The notes under the pieces were generated by a model that saw only the letters and a list, made by a program, of their open reading frames with translations, searched no databases and had not been told where the DNA came from. From Thermasporomyces sp040195635 (GTDB taxonomy: Bacteria > Actinomycetota > Actinomycetes > Propionibacteriales > Actinopolymorphaceae), in NCBI RefSeq assembly GCF_040195635.1, contig NZ_JBEFTX010000011.1, positions 194,650 through 258,649 on the forward strand: a stretch of 64,000 bases of DNA, read 5' to 3'. The number at the start of each line of letters is the position of its first letter. Position 1 is the stretch's first letter. Of the stretch, positions 34,372 through 42,662 are shown piece by piece. Both the position numbers and the translations under genes were made by a program.

Positions 34372-35589
34372 ATGCGGAAGAAGCGTGCGGCTCCGGCCCT
34401 GCTCCTGCCGCATGGCGTGCGGGCGTTGGTTCCGGTGTTCGCGCCGATCGGGGGCGCCGGACGGTCGACCGTGTCCGGACTGCTCGCCCAAGTGCTCGCG
34501 CCCACCACACGCACCCTCGTCGTCGATTCGGCACCGCCGTCGTCCTCACCCTGGCCAGGCTGGCTCGGCATCGATGCCGGCGAGCGGCCGCATCCCGGGC
34601 TTCCGGCCGTCCTCAGCCACGGACCCGTCGCCGGGCTGGCGTCGGTCGTCGGTCGGCCGGTGCCGCTCGGTGGGCGGGGCAGGGGTCCGGGCCGGGGTCG
34701 GGAGGACCCTCTCGATGTCGGCCCGGGAGGATTCGGCGGCCCCAGCTACGACGTACTCACCGACTGCCGTCCGCTCACCACTCCGCCCGTCGTGGTTCCT
34801 GAGGTCCCGAGGTGGTACGTCGACGTGCTGGAGTCCGGCAGTTGGTTCGCTGGCGTGCTCGACCTCCGCGCGCCAGTGCCGGCAGCCCATGTCCAGGCCC
34901 GGAACGCCGGGCTCGCGTCGGTGCTCGACCTGTGGTGGCGGAGGGCCGACGCCGTGCCGGTGGTGGTGCTGCCGTCCAGCGGTGACGGCCTCCGGGCCAC
35001 GCGACGCCTGCTGGCTCTGCTCGACCGCGACGGACTGTCCCCTGCACGGATCGTCCTCGCTGTCGTCGACGTTGCCGGGCCGGACGTGCCGCGCCATGTG
35101 CGTACGGAGATCGCGGGCCTCGGCAGGGCCGACCAGCGCGGGGCGGCGACGGTCGTGCCGGTCCCGTACGACCCGGCCATCCGGGCGTACGGGCTGAGCC
35201 GGCTCGACCAGGTATCCCACGCAGTCCTCGACGCCGTGACGGACATCGCCCGGCTTGTTGTCGCCGGCGTACGACCACACCGGCATGCGCCGGCTGAGGG
35301 CCCTGGCGGGGAGCGATCGGAGCGACGCACGTCAGCCCGAACGAGAGCACCTGGATGGGTTCCGGTCCGACATCGGGTGTCCGCCACACCGTACGACCCG
35401 TTCGTCCGGTCCGAGCCGTCCGAGTCCGAGCCGTCCGCGTCCGAGCCATCCCAGTCCGATCTATCCGGGTCCGAGCCGTCCGGGTCCGAGCCGTCCGAAC
35501 CGTCGGTGTCCACTCCGTCCGCGCGGCGTGATCGGCTTGACTCCTCGGATGCGGCAGACCGGGCCGAGGAGCCGTGGAGCCGGGCTTGA
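34372..35589 (+). CDS. MinD/ParA-like protein with degenerate P-loop
   Basis: A 405-residue protein with a short N-terminus followed by APIGGAGRSTVSGLLAQVLAP at about 22-42. This is the ParA/MinD P-loop position but with GGAGRST instead of KGGxGKST, so the signature lysine of deviant Walker A is lost and the second is Arg. Downstream VLDLRAPVPAAHVQARNAGLASVLDLWWR and IVLAVVDVAGPDVP resemble the later strands of the fold. The last about 90 residues are disordered, with a Ser-Glu-Pro repeat (SEPS) encoded by 15-bp units around 35400-35510. Start at ATG 34372 is uncertain because no clear ribosome-binding site is present; TTG 34327 lies in the repeat. Function not recognised. Confidence 0.6.
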   Translation: MRKKRAAPALLLPHGVRALVPVFAPIGGAGRSTVSGLLAQVLAPTTRTLVVDSAPPSSSPWPGWLGIDAGERPHPGLPAVLSHGPVAGLASVVGRPVPLGGRGRGPGRGREDPLDVGPGGFGGPSYDVLTDCRPLTTPPVVVPEVPRWYVDVLESGSWFAGVLDLRAPVPAAHVQARNAGLASVLDLWWRRADAVPVVVLPSSGDGLRATRRLLALLDRDGLSPARIVLAVVDVAGPDVPRHVRTEIAGLGRADQRGAATVVPVPYDPAIRAYGLSRLDQVSHAVLDAVTDIARLVVAGVRPHRHAPAEGPGGERSERRTSARTRAPGWVPVRHRVSATPYDPFVRSEPSESEPSASEPSQSDLSGSEPSGSEPSEPSVSTPSARRDRLDSSDAADRAEEPWSRA

Positions 35590-35684
35590 CCCTGCCCTTG
35601 GGGTAGACCCGACCGTGGGACCACGGCCGCCGGGGCGCGGCCGCCACGATGAACAGGTACCGCACGCTCGGAGGTGCTCCACCC

Positions 35685-36185
35685 ATGAACATCAGCCAAC
35701 CCACGATCATCGACCGGGCGGCGCAGCCCTACGTCGCGATCACGTCGTCCGTCCCGATGAACCAACTCGGCAGCGACCTCCCGCCGCTGATCGGCGAGGT
35801 GTTCGGCTGGCTCGGAGCGCGCGACATCGCCCCGGCCGGCTCGCCGTTCTGGAAGTACAACATCATCGACATGGAGGGCGAGCTCGAGGTCGAGGTCGGC
35901 GTACCCGTGGCCAGCGAGGTCACCGGTGACGACCGCGTACAGGGGGGCGTCCTGCCCGCGGGCCGCTACGCCACGCTCCACCACGTCGGCCATCCCGACG
36001 AGCTGATCGACGCCACCGCCGCTCTGCTCAAGTGGGCCGACGGTGAGGGTCTCACCTGGGACGTATCGGACACGCCGGCCGGTGAGCGGTGGGCCGCCCG
36101 CCTGGAGTTGTACCAAACCGATCCGGACGAGGAGCCCGACATGGACAAGTGGGAGACGGACCTCGTCTTCAAGCTCTCCGACTGA
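35685..36185 (+). CDS. GyrI-like (effector-binding domain) protein
   Basis: A 166-residue protein with ATG 35685 after GGAGG. It has the layout of stand-alone GyrI-like/SOUL-type small-molecule-binding proteins: IIDRAAQPYVAITSSVPMNQL, WKYNIIDMEGELEVEVGVPV, GGVLPAGRYATLHHVGHPDELIDATAALLKW and RLELYQTDPDEEPDMDKWETDLVFKL near the end. These domains bind drugs or other hydrophobic compounds. It lies before a MerR-type regulator which has a related C-terminal domain. A binding or sequestering role is likely. Confidence 0.82.
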   Translation: MNISQPTIIDRAAQPYVAITSSVPMNQLGSDLPPLIGEVFGWLGARDIAPAGSPFWKYNIIDMEGELEVEVGVPVASEVTGDDRVQGGVLPAGRYATLHHVGHPDELIDATAALLKWADGEGLTWDVSDTPAGERWAARLELYQTDPDEEPDMDKWETDLVFKLSD

Positions 36186-36267
36186 CCATCGCCCGGGAGG
36201 TCCGGCACCGGTCCTCCCGGGCCCACTCCTCGTCCCCGCGGACGTCGACTCGCGTCCGCTCGTCCAG

Positions 36268-36331
36268 TGATCATGATCGTGATCCTGAAGGATTTTCGGC
36301 GTATGAAGCCGACTTCCTCTTCATGATCATG
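36268..36331. repeat. Family B palindromic repeat, copy 4
   Basis: Left TGATCATGATCGTGATCCTG then AAGGA; right CTTCATGATCATGG. It lies between the GyrI-like and MerR genes on the plus strand. Confidence 0.82.
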
Positions 36332-36393
36332 GACCAGGCGGCCGCTCTCGGGCTTCATCTGTCGAGTCACCACCCACGTCGTACGCTGCCGGC

Positions 36394-37572
36394 GTGACCC
36401 CAACCGAGGGCCTCACCGAAGGCACCACCCCCGCCCCTGCCCGCCGCGACGCCGACGCCTCGGGGACGTCGGCTGCCGACGGTCCGGGCAGAGGGACCGC
36501 TGCGATCCCCGCCGCAGACATCCGGCCCACGTCGACCGTTGAGGCCCCCGCCGCATCCATCGCTGAGGCCCCCGCTACATCCACCGCTGACAGCCTGGGC
36601 GGTCGTACCGTCGACGCGGCACCCGCAGGCATCGCCGACCCCACGCGCCCAGGCATCACCGACCCCACGCGCCCAGGCATCACCGACCCCACGTCCCCAA
36701 GTACCACCGACATCCCGGCCGGAGACGCCGCGGAGGCGACGGACCAATTGCTGAGCATCGGCGTGTTCGCCCGGCGGTCGCGGCTGTCGCTGAAGGCACT
36801 CCGGCTCTACGACCGGCTGGGCCTGCTCACCCCGGCCGATGTCGATCCGGGCAACGGATACCGGCGGTACCGGGAGAGCCAGCTGTTCGCGGCCCGGCTG
36901 ATCGTGCTGTTGCGGCAGCTCGACATGCCGCTGTCAACAGTGCGGGACATCCTCGCGGCGCCCGGCGCAACGGGGGCCGACGTCCTCACCGCGTACTGGG
37001 AGGCCATCGAACGCCGGCTCGCCGGTCAACGGGAACTGGCCGCACTTCTCCGCACCAGCCTGCTCGGCGGGGACGCCCGGTTCGACGGGTACGACGTGCG
37101 CGAGCGGGAGGTCCCCGATCAGCTGGTGCTCACCGAGTGCCGGCACCTGCGCCTGGAGGAGCTCGAGTCCTGGCTTACCGCGACGAAGGTCCGGCTGTCG
37201 GCGGTCGCCCAGGACAACGGCGGGATGACCGGGCCGCTCTTCGTCATCTTCCACGGCGCGGTCAACGACGACAGCGACGGACCGGTCGAGGTCTGCGTAC
37301 CGGTGCGGCGGGACGTCGGACGTGACGGGGCGTTACCCGCTGATGGTCCTGCCGCGCGGGAGGAGCCGGCCCACCGCGAGGCGTACGTCCGGGTGACCAA
37401 GGCGCAGTTCGACATGCCACAGATCCTGTCCGCCTACGACGCCGTTGAACGCTGGATGACCGCGCGGAAGCGGACCTGCGCCGGGTCGCCGCGCGAGGTC
37501 CACCCTCCCGGCGTCGACATCGCCGCGGCCGCGCCGACCGACCACGTGTGCGACGTCGCGTACCCGATCTGA
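36394..37572 (+). CDS. MerR-family regulator with long N-terminal extension and GyrI-like domain
   Basis: A 392-residue protein. The DNA-binding domain begins near residue 120 (LLSIGVFARRSRLSLKALRLYDRLGLLTPADVDPGNGYRRYRESQ), the classic MerR winged helix. A linker helix follows, then a GyrI-like effector domain to the end (FVIFHGAVNDDSDGPVEVCVPV, HREAYVRVTKAQFDMPQILSAYDAVERWM). It thus resembles BmrR/TipA-class drug sensors. The first about 118 residues are Pro/Thr/Ala-rich, with a 24-bp tandem repeat (36637-36708, DPTRPGIT). GTG 36394 lacks a clear ribosome-binding site; a later start just before the MerR domain or a leaderless message are possible. Confidence 0.82.
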   Translation: MTPTEGLTEGTTPAPARRDADASGTSAADGPGRGTAAIPAADIRPTSTVEAPAASIAEAPATSTADSLGGRTVDAAPAGIADPTRPGITDPTRPGITDPTSPSTTDIPAGDAAEATDQLLSIGVFARRSRLSLKALRLYDRLGLLTPADVDPGNGYRRYRESQLFAARLIVLLRQLDMPLSTVRDILAAPGATGADVLTAYWEAIERRLAGQRELAALLRTSLLGGDARFDGYDVREREVPDQLVLTECRHLRLEELESWLTATKVRLSAVAQDNGGMTGPLFVIFHGAVNDDSDGPVEVCVPVRRDVGRDGALPADGPAAREEPAHREAYVRVTKAQFDMPQILSAYDAVERWMTARKRTCAGSPREVHPPGVDIAAAAPTDHVCDVAYPI

Positions 37573-37752
37573 CCGACCCCCTCGAAGGGACGCCGGTCCA
37601 GCGACCAGCAGGAGGATCGCCAGGACGTCGATCGGACGCTGTTCGGGCTGGTTGTGGGCCGCGCCGAAGGTCCCCCCTGCGATCAGGACCGGGCGATGAC
37701 CAGCGGGACGCGGACGGGGTACGCCAGCGATGCCGGTCCACCACAGCCGTTC

Positions 37753-38901
37753 CTACCGCGTGGGGAGTACGCCTTCGGCAGCGGCATCGTTCGTACCCTC
37801 GCCAACCGCGTCGTTCGTGCCTGCGCCAACCGGGCCATTCGTACCGTCTGACCCGTCCCGGTCGGAGTGTGCTCCGTCCCGGCCGGTGGGCGCCGGTCCC
37901 TGGCCGCTGGCGTCGGGCACCGCGTCGAGGCGGGCGAGGAACACCTCGGGCGACATCAGCCCTGGCGGACTGCCCGCGCGGGCGGCCTGGTTGGCGAGCT
38001 GGCGGGCGAGTTCGTTGGCGGGGGTGGGTACGCCGTGGAGCCGGCCGAGAAGGACGATCTCGCCGTTGAGATAGTCGGCCTCGATCGTCCGGGTGCCCCT
38101 CGCGAGGCTCTGCCACGAGGAGCTGCCGGTGCGGTCCTGGCCGTTGACCGGTTTGACCTGCAGCAGGTCGCCGCGGCGGGCCCGGTCCTCCTCGAACGAC
38201 TGGTACTCGATGCCGGCCGCGTCCAGCGCCGCGAGCCCTTCCGCGCGCAGTCGGTCGATCACCTCGTCGCGGCCGTCGCCTCGCGTGCACACGGCGTCGA
38301 CGGCGTTGCCGAGGTTGCCGAGCAGCTTGGTGTACTTCCGCCGCATGATGTCGGGACGCGGTTCGGAGGCGAACGTCGCGGACCGGAACGCCTCCGCGAC
38401 CTCACGGGCGGTGTCGTCGACACCGCTCGGGTACCTGCCGAGGTCGAGGATCCCGGTGACCGGCGTGGACGGTGCCTGGACGACCCCCGGCGTGAGGTAC
38501 GTCGCGGGGAACATCACGTGGACGCCGTAGACATTGGCGAACTGCCGCAGCACCGTAGGCTCGTTCGCGACGCCGTTCTGCACGCAGAAGACCGGCGTCT
38601 GCGCGTCGGCCGCTCCAGCGAGGGCCCGGACCGCGTCCGCCGTGTCCGTACTCTTCATCGTCAGCAGCACGATGTCGCCGCGCCGCCACTCGATCCCGCT
38701 CGGGTCCCCCACCGCGGGCAGCTGAGCCGTCTCCGTGTCGTACGGCGACTCCACCCGCAGCCCGCCGGACCGGATCGCGTCGAGGTGCGCTCCCCGCGCG
38801 ATCAGTACGACCTCGTGGCCCGCTCTGTGCAGTCGAGCTCCCAACACGCCGCCGATCGCCCCGGCACCGTAGACGACGAACCGCCGACCCGCCTCACCCA
38901 T
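37753..38901 (-). CDS. 2-dehydropantoate 2-reductase (ApbA/PanE family)
   Basis: A 382-residue protein starting at ATG 38901. The nucleotide-binding motif GAGAIGG is at about residues 13-19. VLLTMKSTDTADAVRAL, VFCVQNGVANE and KYTKLLGNLGNAVDAV carry the usual ketopantoate-reductase motifs (the lysine of RKYTKLLGNLGN region being the general acid). The enzyme makes pantoate with NADPH in CoA synthesis, although many paralogues act on other keto acids. The last about 60 residues are a low-complexity Gly/Asp/Asn-rich tail (GTNDAVGEGTNDAAAEG), not part of the fold. Confidence 0.85.
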   Translation of the reverse strand: MGEAGRRFVVYGAGAIGGVLGARLHRAGHEVVLIARGAHLDAIRSGGLRVESPYDTETAQLPAVGDPSGIEWRRGDIVLLTMKSTDTADAVRALAGAADAQTPVFCVQNGVANEPTVLRQFANVYGVHVMFPATYLTPGVVQAPSTPVTGILDLGRYPSGVDDTAREVAEAFRSATFASEPRPDIMRRKYTKLLGNLGNAVDAVCTRGDGRDEVIDRLRAEGLAALDAAGIEYQSFEEDRARRGDLLQVKPVNGQDRTGSSSWQSLARGTRTIEADYLNGEIVLLGRLHGVPTPANELARQLANQAARAGSPPGLMSPEVFLARLDAVPDASGQGPAPTGRDGAHSDRDGSDGTNGPVGAGTNDAVGEGTNDAAAEGVLPTR

Positions 38902-38973
38902 GTCCTGTCTCCCAAGGATTCGTCCCGCCCGAACTCCCGTCGTACGAAGGTCTATCGACTGGGCGGGGCCGCT

Positions 38974-39066
38974 GGCAAATGACCACGTTGAGCAGGCAGG
39001 TGTGACCTGGACCGGTGCCGATGCCTGGCCGTGCGTCCGTACGCCTGCTCAGCGTGGTCATTTGCC
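38974..39066. repeat. Family A palindromic repeat, copy 4 (93 bp)
   Basis: Ends pair over 24 bases with one mismatch (GGCAAATGACCACGTTGAGC... at left, ...GCTCAGCGTGGTCATTTGCC at right). The centre has GGTGCCGATGCCTGGCC. It lies between the start of the reductase and the stop of the TrpB-like gene. Confidence 0.92.
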
Positions 39067-39087
39067 GCCGCCGCAGAACGCCTGCGC

Positions 39088-39171
39088 CATGCGGGAGGAG
39101 CCGTCGCCTGCCCGGGAAGACCAGCTCGCCATCCGGGAGGAACCGTCGCCCTATCCGGGAAGGGCCGGCGC
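39088..39171. repeat. 42-bp tandem duplication
   Basis: Two 42-bp units start at 39088 and 39130 (CATGCGGGAGGAGCCGTCGCC against CATCCGGGAGGAACCGTCGCC), about 80 percent identical by eye. The second ends one base before the TrpB-like stop. Confidence 0.75.
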
Positions 39172-39172
39172 G

Positions 39173-40546
39173 CTATGCGGGGACGGTGGGCAGGCCGGCG
39201 ACCGCGGCGGCCACCTGGTCCGAGGCGAGTTCGTGGTCGACCAGCTCACCGGCGAGATACGTACCGTAGGCGGCGAGATCCAGGTGACCGTGCCCGCACA
39301 GTGCGGTGAGGATGACCTTCTCCTCGCCAGACTCCTTGCAGCGCAGGGCTTCGTCGATGCACGCGGCGAGCGCGTGGGTGGGCTCCGGCGCCGGCACGAT
39401 CCCTTCCGTACGCGCGAACCGCACACCCGCCTCGAAGCACTCCCGCTGCGTCTTCGCCACCGCCTCGATCAGGCCCAGCTCGTAGATGTGGGAGAGCAGC
39501 GGCGACATGCCGTGGTAGCGCAGCCCGCCGGCGTGGATCGGATCGGGGATGAAGTCGTGGCCCAGCGTGTGCATCTTCATCAGGGGCGTCATCCCGGCGG
39601 TGTCGCCGAAGTCGTACGCATAGACGCCCTTCGTCAGCGACGGGCAGCTCGCCGGCTCCACCGCGCGGATCGTGACGTCGAGGCCACCCGCCAGCTTCTC
39701 GCGGAGGAAGGGGAACGCGAGCCCGCCGAAGTTCGAGCCGCCGCCGGTGCAGCCGATGAGGACGTCCGGTGTCAACCCCACCTTGCCGAACTGCGCGACC
39801 GCCTCCTCGCCGATGATCGTCTGGTGCAGCAGCACGTGGTTGAGGACGCTGCCGAGGGAGTAGTTGGTGTCGGCGTTCGTCGCCGCGACCTCGACCGCCT
39901 CCGAGATCGCGATGCCGAGCGACCCGGGCGAGTCGGGATCCTTCTCCAGCACGGCGCGCCCGGCCGCGGTCAGGTCCGACGGCGACGGGTGGATGGTGCC
40001 GCCGAACGTCTCGATCATGATCTTGCGGTACGGCTTCTGGTCGTACGACGCGCGCACCTGCCAGACCTCGCAGGCCAGGTCGTACTGCGAGCAGGCGAAC
40101 GCCAGCGCCGAACCCCACTGGCCCGCGCCTGTCTCGGTCGTCAACCTGCGTACGCCCGCCTTGGCGTTGTAGTACGCCTGTGGCACGGCGGTGTTGGGCT
40201 TGTGGGACCCTGCGGGTGAGCCGCCTTCGTACTTGTAGAAGATCTTGGCCGGCGTGCCGAGCGCCCTCTCCAGGCGATGGGCGCGGTAGAGCGGCGACGG
40301 CCGCCACAGCCGGTAGACGTCGAGGACCTCCTCGGGAATGTCGACGTACCGCTCGGTCGTCACCTCCTGCAGGATGAGGTCCGTCGGGAAGAGCGGCGCG
40401 AGGTCGTCCGGGCCAACCGGCTGGTGGGTGCCCGGGTGCAGGACCGGCGGCGGTGGGCTCGGCAGGTCTGCGAGCACGTTGTACCAGGCTCGTGGCAGCT
40501 CGGACTCGTCGAGAACAATCTTCGTCGGCACAGGCATGCCGGTCAC
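39173..40546 (-). CDS. TrpB-like pyridoxal-phosphate enzyme (TrpB2 type)
   Basis: A 457-residue protein with the PLP-binding lysine in GGSPAGSHKPNTA (Lys about 116), the phosphate-binding loop CTGGGSNFGG and the TrpB2-specific long N-terminal portion (TERYVDIPEEVLDVYRLWRPSPLYRAHRLE). In the family this enzyme joins indole or a related nucleophile to serine-derived aminoacrylate. TrpB2 lacks the COMM contacts for TrpA and its cellular role is often salvage of indole. No trpA is nearby. GTG 40546 is used; ATG at codon 4 is equally good. It is divergent from the riboswitch-controlled aminotransferase. Confidence 0.88.
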   Translation of the reverse strand: MTGMPVPTKIVLDESELPRAWYNVLADLPSPPPPVLHPGTHQPVGPDDLAPLFPTDLILQEVTTERYVDIPEEVLDVYRLWRPSPLYRAHRLERALGTPAKIFYKYEGGSPAGSHKPNTAVPQAYYNAKAGVRRLTTETGAGQWGSALAFACSQYDLACEVWQVRASYDQKPYRKIMIETFGGTIHPSPSDLTAAGRAVLEKDPDSPGSLGIAISEAVEVAATNADTNYSLGSVLNHVLLHQTIIGEEAVAQFGKVGLTPDVLIGCTGGGSNFGGLAFPFLREKLAGGLDVTIRAVEPASCPSLTKGVYAYDFGDTAGMTPLMKMHTLGHDFIPDPIHAGGLRYHGMSPLLSHIYELGLIEAVAKTQRECFEAGVRFARTEGIVPAPEPTHALAACIDEALRCKESGEEKVILTALCGHGHLDLAAYGTYLAGELVDHELASDQVAAAVAGLPTVPA

Positions 40547-40803
40547 GGTAGCCGGGCCGCGTCGATGGGCGGAACCCCGAAGCCGTGGGTACGCCCGGTC
40601 GGTTCACCGGACGGTCAGGACGCGGACGCGCCCGAGCGGGCCCGCAGCGGTCAGTTCGACGACCTCGATCGCTCGATCGCCTGCCAGGCTGCGGATGTGG
40701 GCCTCCGATGGCCGCCCAGCCGAGCTGCCCACATATTGGTACGCGCGTCCATTATTTGATACATCGAGGCGAGTGGGTCCTGCCACCGGTTAGCGTGTGT
40801 CGC

Positions 40804-40934
40804 GGTCATGAGTGCCAGCAAGGGCGACCACGCCCTGCGAGCCCCGGCTTGCTGGCCGGCAACCCTCCAACCGCGGTGGGGTGCCCCGGGTGAGGACCAG
40901 GTGGTGCCGCCCGGCACCACAAGCGCGGGACCCG
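40804..40934 (+). promoter_or_regulatory. SAM-IV riboswitch (aptamer)
   Basis: The sequence follows the SAM-IV consensus: GGTCATGAGTGCCAGC at the start, GCCCCGGCTTGCTGGCCGGC, AACCCTCCAACCGCGGTGG and GGTGCCCCGGGTGAGGACC, closed by GGTC/GACC pairing. Helix P2 is GCCAGCAAG/CTTGCTGGC with an extra hairpin GGGCGACCACGCCC in it. A later helix GTGGTGCC/GGCACCAC and the 3' AAGCGCGGGACC complete the pseudoknotted part. SAM-IV binds S-adenosylmethionine and lowers expression of sulfur genes. It precedes a class V aminotransferase by 37 bases. Confidence 0.9.
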
Positions 40935-40966
40935 CAGCCCACAGGGTCCCCGAGACCTTGTGAGGT
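40927..40966 (+). promoter_or_regulatory. Proposed riboswitch expression platform
   Basis: GGGACCC (40927-40933) is perfectly complementary to GGGTCCC (40944-40950). The ribosome-binding site AGGT (40963-40966) can pair with ACCT at 40955-40958. The first helix uses bases that belong to the 3' end of the aptamer, so the two structures should exclude each other. This points to control of translation initiation. No T-tract terminator is present. Confidence 0.6.
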
Positions 40967-40970
40967 ACGC

Positions 40971-42509
40971 ATGACACCCGTCGACACCGCGCCTGCGCCC
41001 TGTGCGCCCTTCGTCCCCAGCGCCACGCCGCCCGGCGCCACCACACTGTCGTTCAGCCCCACCACACTGTCGTTCAGCCCCACCCCACAGTCGTTCACCG
41101 CCACCCCACAGTCGTTCACCGCCACCTCGCCGCCGCCGAACACCGCTCTACCCTCGCCGAACACCGTTCCACCTGGCTCAGAAGCCGGCCTCAAGCCGCT
41201 CCTCCCGGTGGTCGGTGCCGACCTGCAGGTGCCGGTCGTCAGCGGCCAGCAGGTGCCTTACGTCCAGCTCGACTATGCCGCAAGCGCGCCCTGCCTGTCA
41301 GCCGTCGCGGCCCACCTGAACGGCGTCCTCCCGTTCTACGCGAGCGTGCACCGAGGGGCGGGATACACCTCGCAGGTGAGTACGACGCTCTACGAGACCG
41401 CGCGGGCCAAGGTCGCCGCGTTCGTGGGTGCCCGCCCGGACGACGTGGTGGTCTTCAGCCGCAACACGACCGATGCGCTCACCCTGCTCGCACACTGCGT
41501 ACCCACCGGCGCTGTACCTACCGCCGGGGTCGTCCACCTCGACATCGAACATCACGCCAACCTGCTCCCGTGGCGGCATCGCGCGAGTGGGAAGACCCGC
41601 TGCGTCCTTGCCGGCACCACGCAGCGCGCCACGCTCGTCAGCCTGCGCGCCGAACTCGCCGCCCGCCCGGCCGCACTGGTCGCGGTCACCGGCGCGTCCA
41701 ACGTCACCGGCGAACTGCTGCCGATCGCCGACATCGTGGAGATCGCGCACGCTGCCGGGGCGCGGGTCGTCGTGGACGCGGCCCAACTCGCCCCGCACCG
41801 CCGGATCGACCTGGCGGCCAGCGGTGTGGACTACCTCGCGCTGTCGGGTCACAAGCTCTACGCACCGTTCGGGGCCGGTGTCCTCGTCGGACGTCGCGAC
41901 TGGCTCGACGCCGCCTCGGCCTACCTTCCCGGTGGCGGCGCGGCGCGCGACGTCGGCCTCACCCACACCGATTGGGCACCCGCGCCCGCCCGGCACGAGG
42001 GTGGTACGCCCAACGTGCTCGGCGCGGTGGCGCTCGGCTTTGCCTGCGACACCCTGGCCGGCCTCCCCGACGGTGCGCTCGAAACCCACGAGGAGACCCT
42101 TCGGCAACGCCTGACCGAGCGGCTGGCCAGCATTCCCGGCGTACGCCTGCATCGGATCTGGCGGGACAGCCCGAGCTCGATCGGTGTGGTGGCGTTCTCG
42201 GTGGGCGAGTTCCACCCGGGTCTCGTCGCGGCGTACGTCTCGGCCGAGCACGGCATCGGCATCCGGCATGGACGGTTCTGCGCCCACCCGCTGGTGTCCC
42301 GGCTGGGTGCGCCGGAGGGTGCGCTGCGGGCGAGCTTCGGGGTCGGGAGCACGGTGGCCGACGTCGACCGGCTCGCCGATGCCGTGAGCGCGCTGGTCTC
42401 GGCGGGAACCCGCTGGTCGTACTCCGACAGCAGCGGTGCGTGGGCCCCGACGCCGGACCCGCGGCCCTATCCGTCGTGGGCGCAGCCGGACGCGGCGGCG
42501 GTCCCGTGA
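40971..42509 (+). CDS. Class V aminotransferase (cysteine desulfurase-like), SAM-IV controlled
   Basis: A 512-residue PLP enzyme with ATG 40971 after TGAGGTACGC. Core features: VQLDYAASAP at the cofactor entry, RNTTDALTLLAHC, HLDIEHHANLLPW, VTGASNVTGELLPI, VVVDAAQLAPHRRIDL and the lysine in LSGHKLYAPFGAGVLVG (about residue 295). This pattern matches Csd/SufS-type proteins that release sulfur from cysteine, or related enzymes. The first 75 residues are an unusual Pro/Thr/Ser stretch with a 21-bp repeat (41040-41123). Control by a SAM riboswitch links it to sulfur-amino-acid supply, but the substrate is not known. Confidence 0.88.
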   Translation: MTPVDTAPAPCAPFVPSATPPGATTLSFSPTTLSFSPTPQSFTATPQSFTATSPPPNTALPSPNTVPPGSEAGLKPLLPVVGADLQVPVVSGQQVPYVQLDYAASAPCLSAVAAHLNGVLPFYASVHRGAGYTSQVSTTLYETARAKVAAFVGARPDDVVVFSRNTTDALTLLAHCVPTGAVPTAGVVHLDIEHHANLLPWRHRASGKTRCVLAGTTQRATLVSLRAELAARPAALVAVTGASNVTGELLPIADIVEIAHAAGARVVVDAAQLAPHRRIDLAASGVDYLALSGHKLYAPFGAGVLVGRRDWLDAASAYLPGGGAARDVGLTHTDWAPAPARHEGGTPNVLGAVALGFACDTLAGLPDGALETHEETLRQRLTERLASIPGVRLHRIWRDSPSSIGVVAFSVGEFHPGLVAAYVSAEHGIGIRHGRFCAHPLVSRLGAPEGALRASFGVGSTVADVDRLADAVSALVSAGTRWSYSDSSGAWAPTPDPRPYPSWAQPDAAAVP

Positions 42510-42551
42510 GCCTGTTGCTCACCACGCCGCTGCTCGAGGCGTTCGCAGCGC

Positions 42552-42637
42552 GTGGACGAAGGGCTCCCTCGTCCAGAACTACATGCGATGAAGGGCGCCC
42601 TGAGGCGAACCTATGGGAGCAGGGCGCCCCTCATCCA
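42552..42637. repeat. Family D repeat cluster 1
   Basis: Three related palindromic blocks in a row, including GTGGACGAAGGGCTCCCTCG followed by TCCA, GATGAAGGGCGCCCTGAGG, and GAGCAGGGCGCCCCTCATCC. Each can form a short GC-rich hairpin. They lie between the converging aminotransferase and GH6 genes, consistent with transcription ends. Confidence 0.7.
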
Positions 42638-42662
42638 GTGCCGCCTGGGTTGACGGCCACTC

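Noticed and set aside
40804..40934. SAM-I (S-box) class as alternative identity
   Set aside because: It lacks the kink-turn arrangement of SAM-I; the sequence fits the SAM-IV order of conserved blocks, including AACCCTCCAACCGCGG and the 3' AAGCGCGGG segment.
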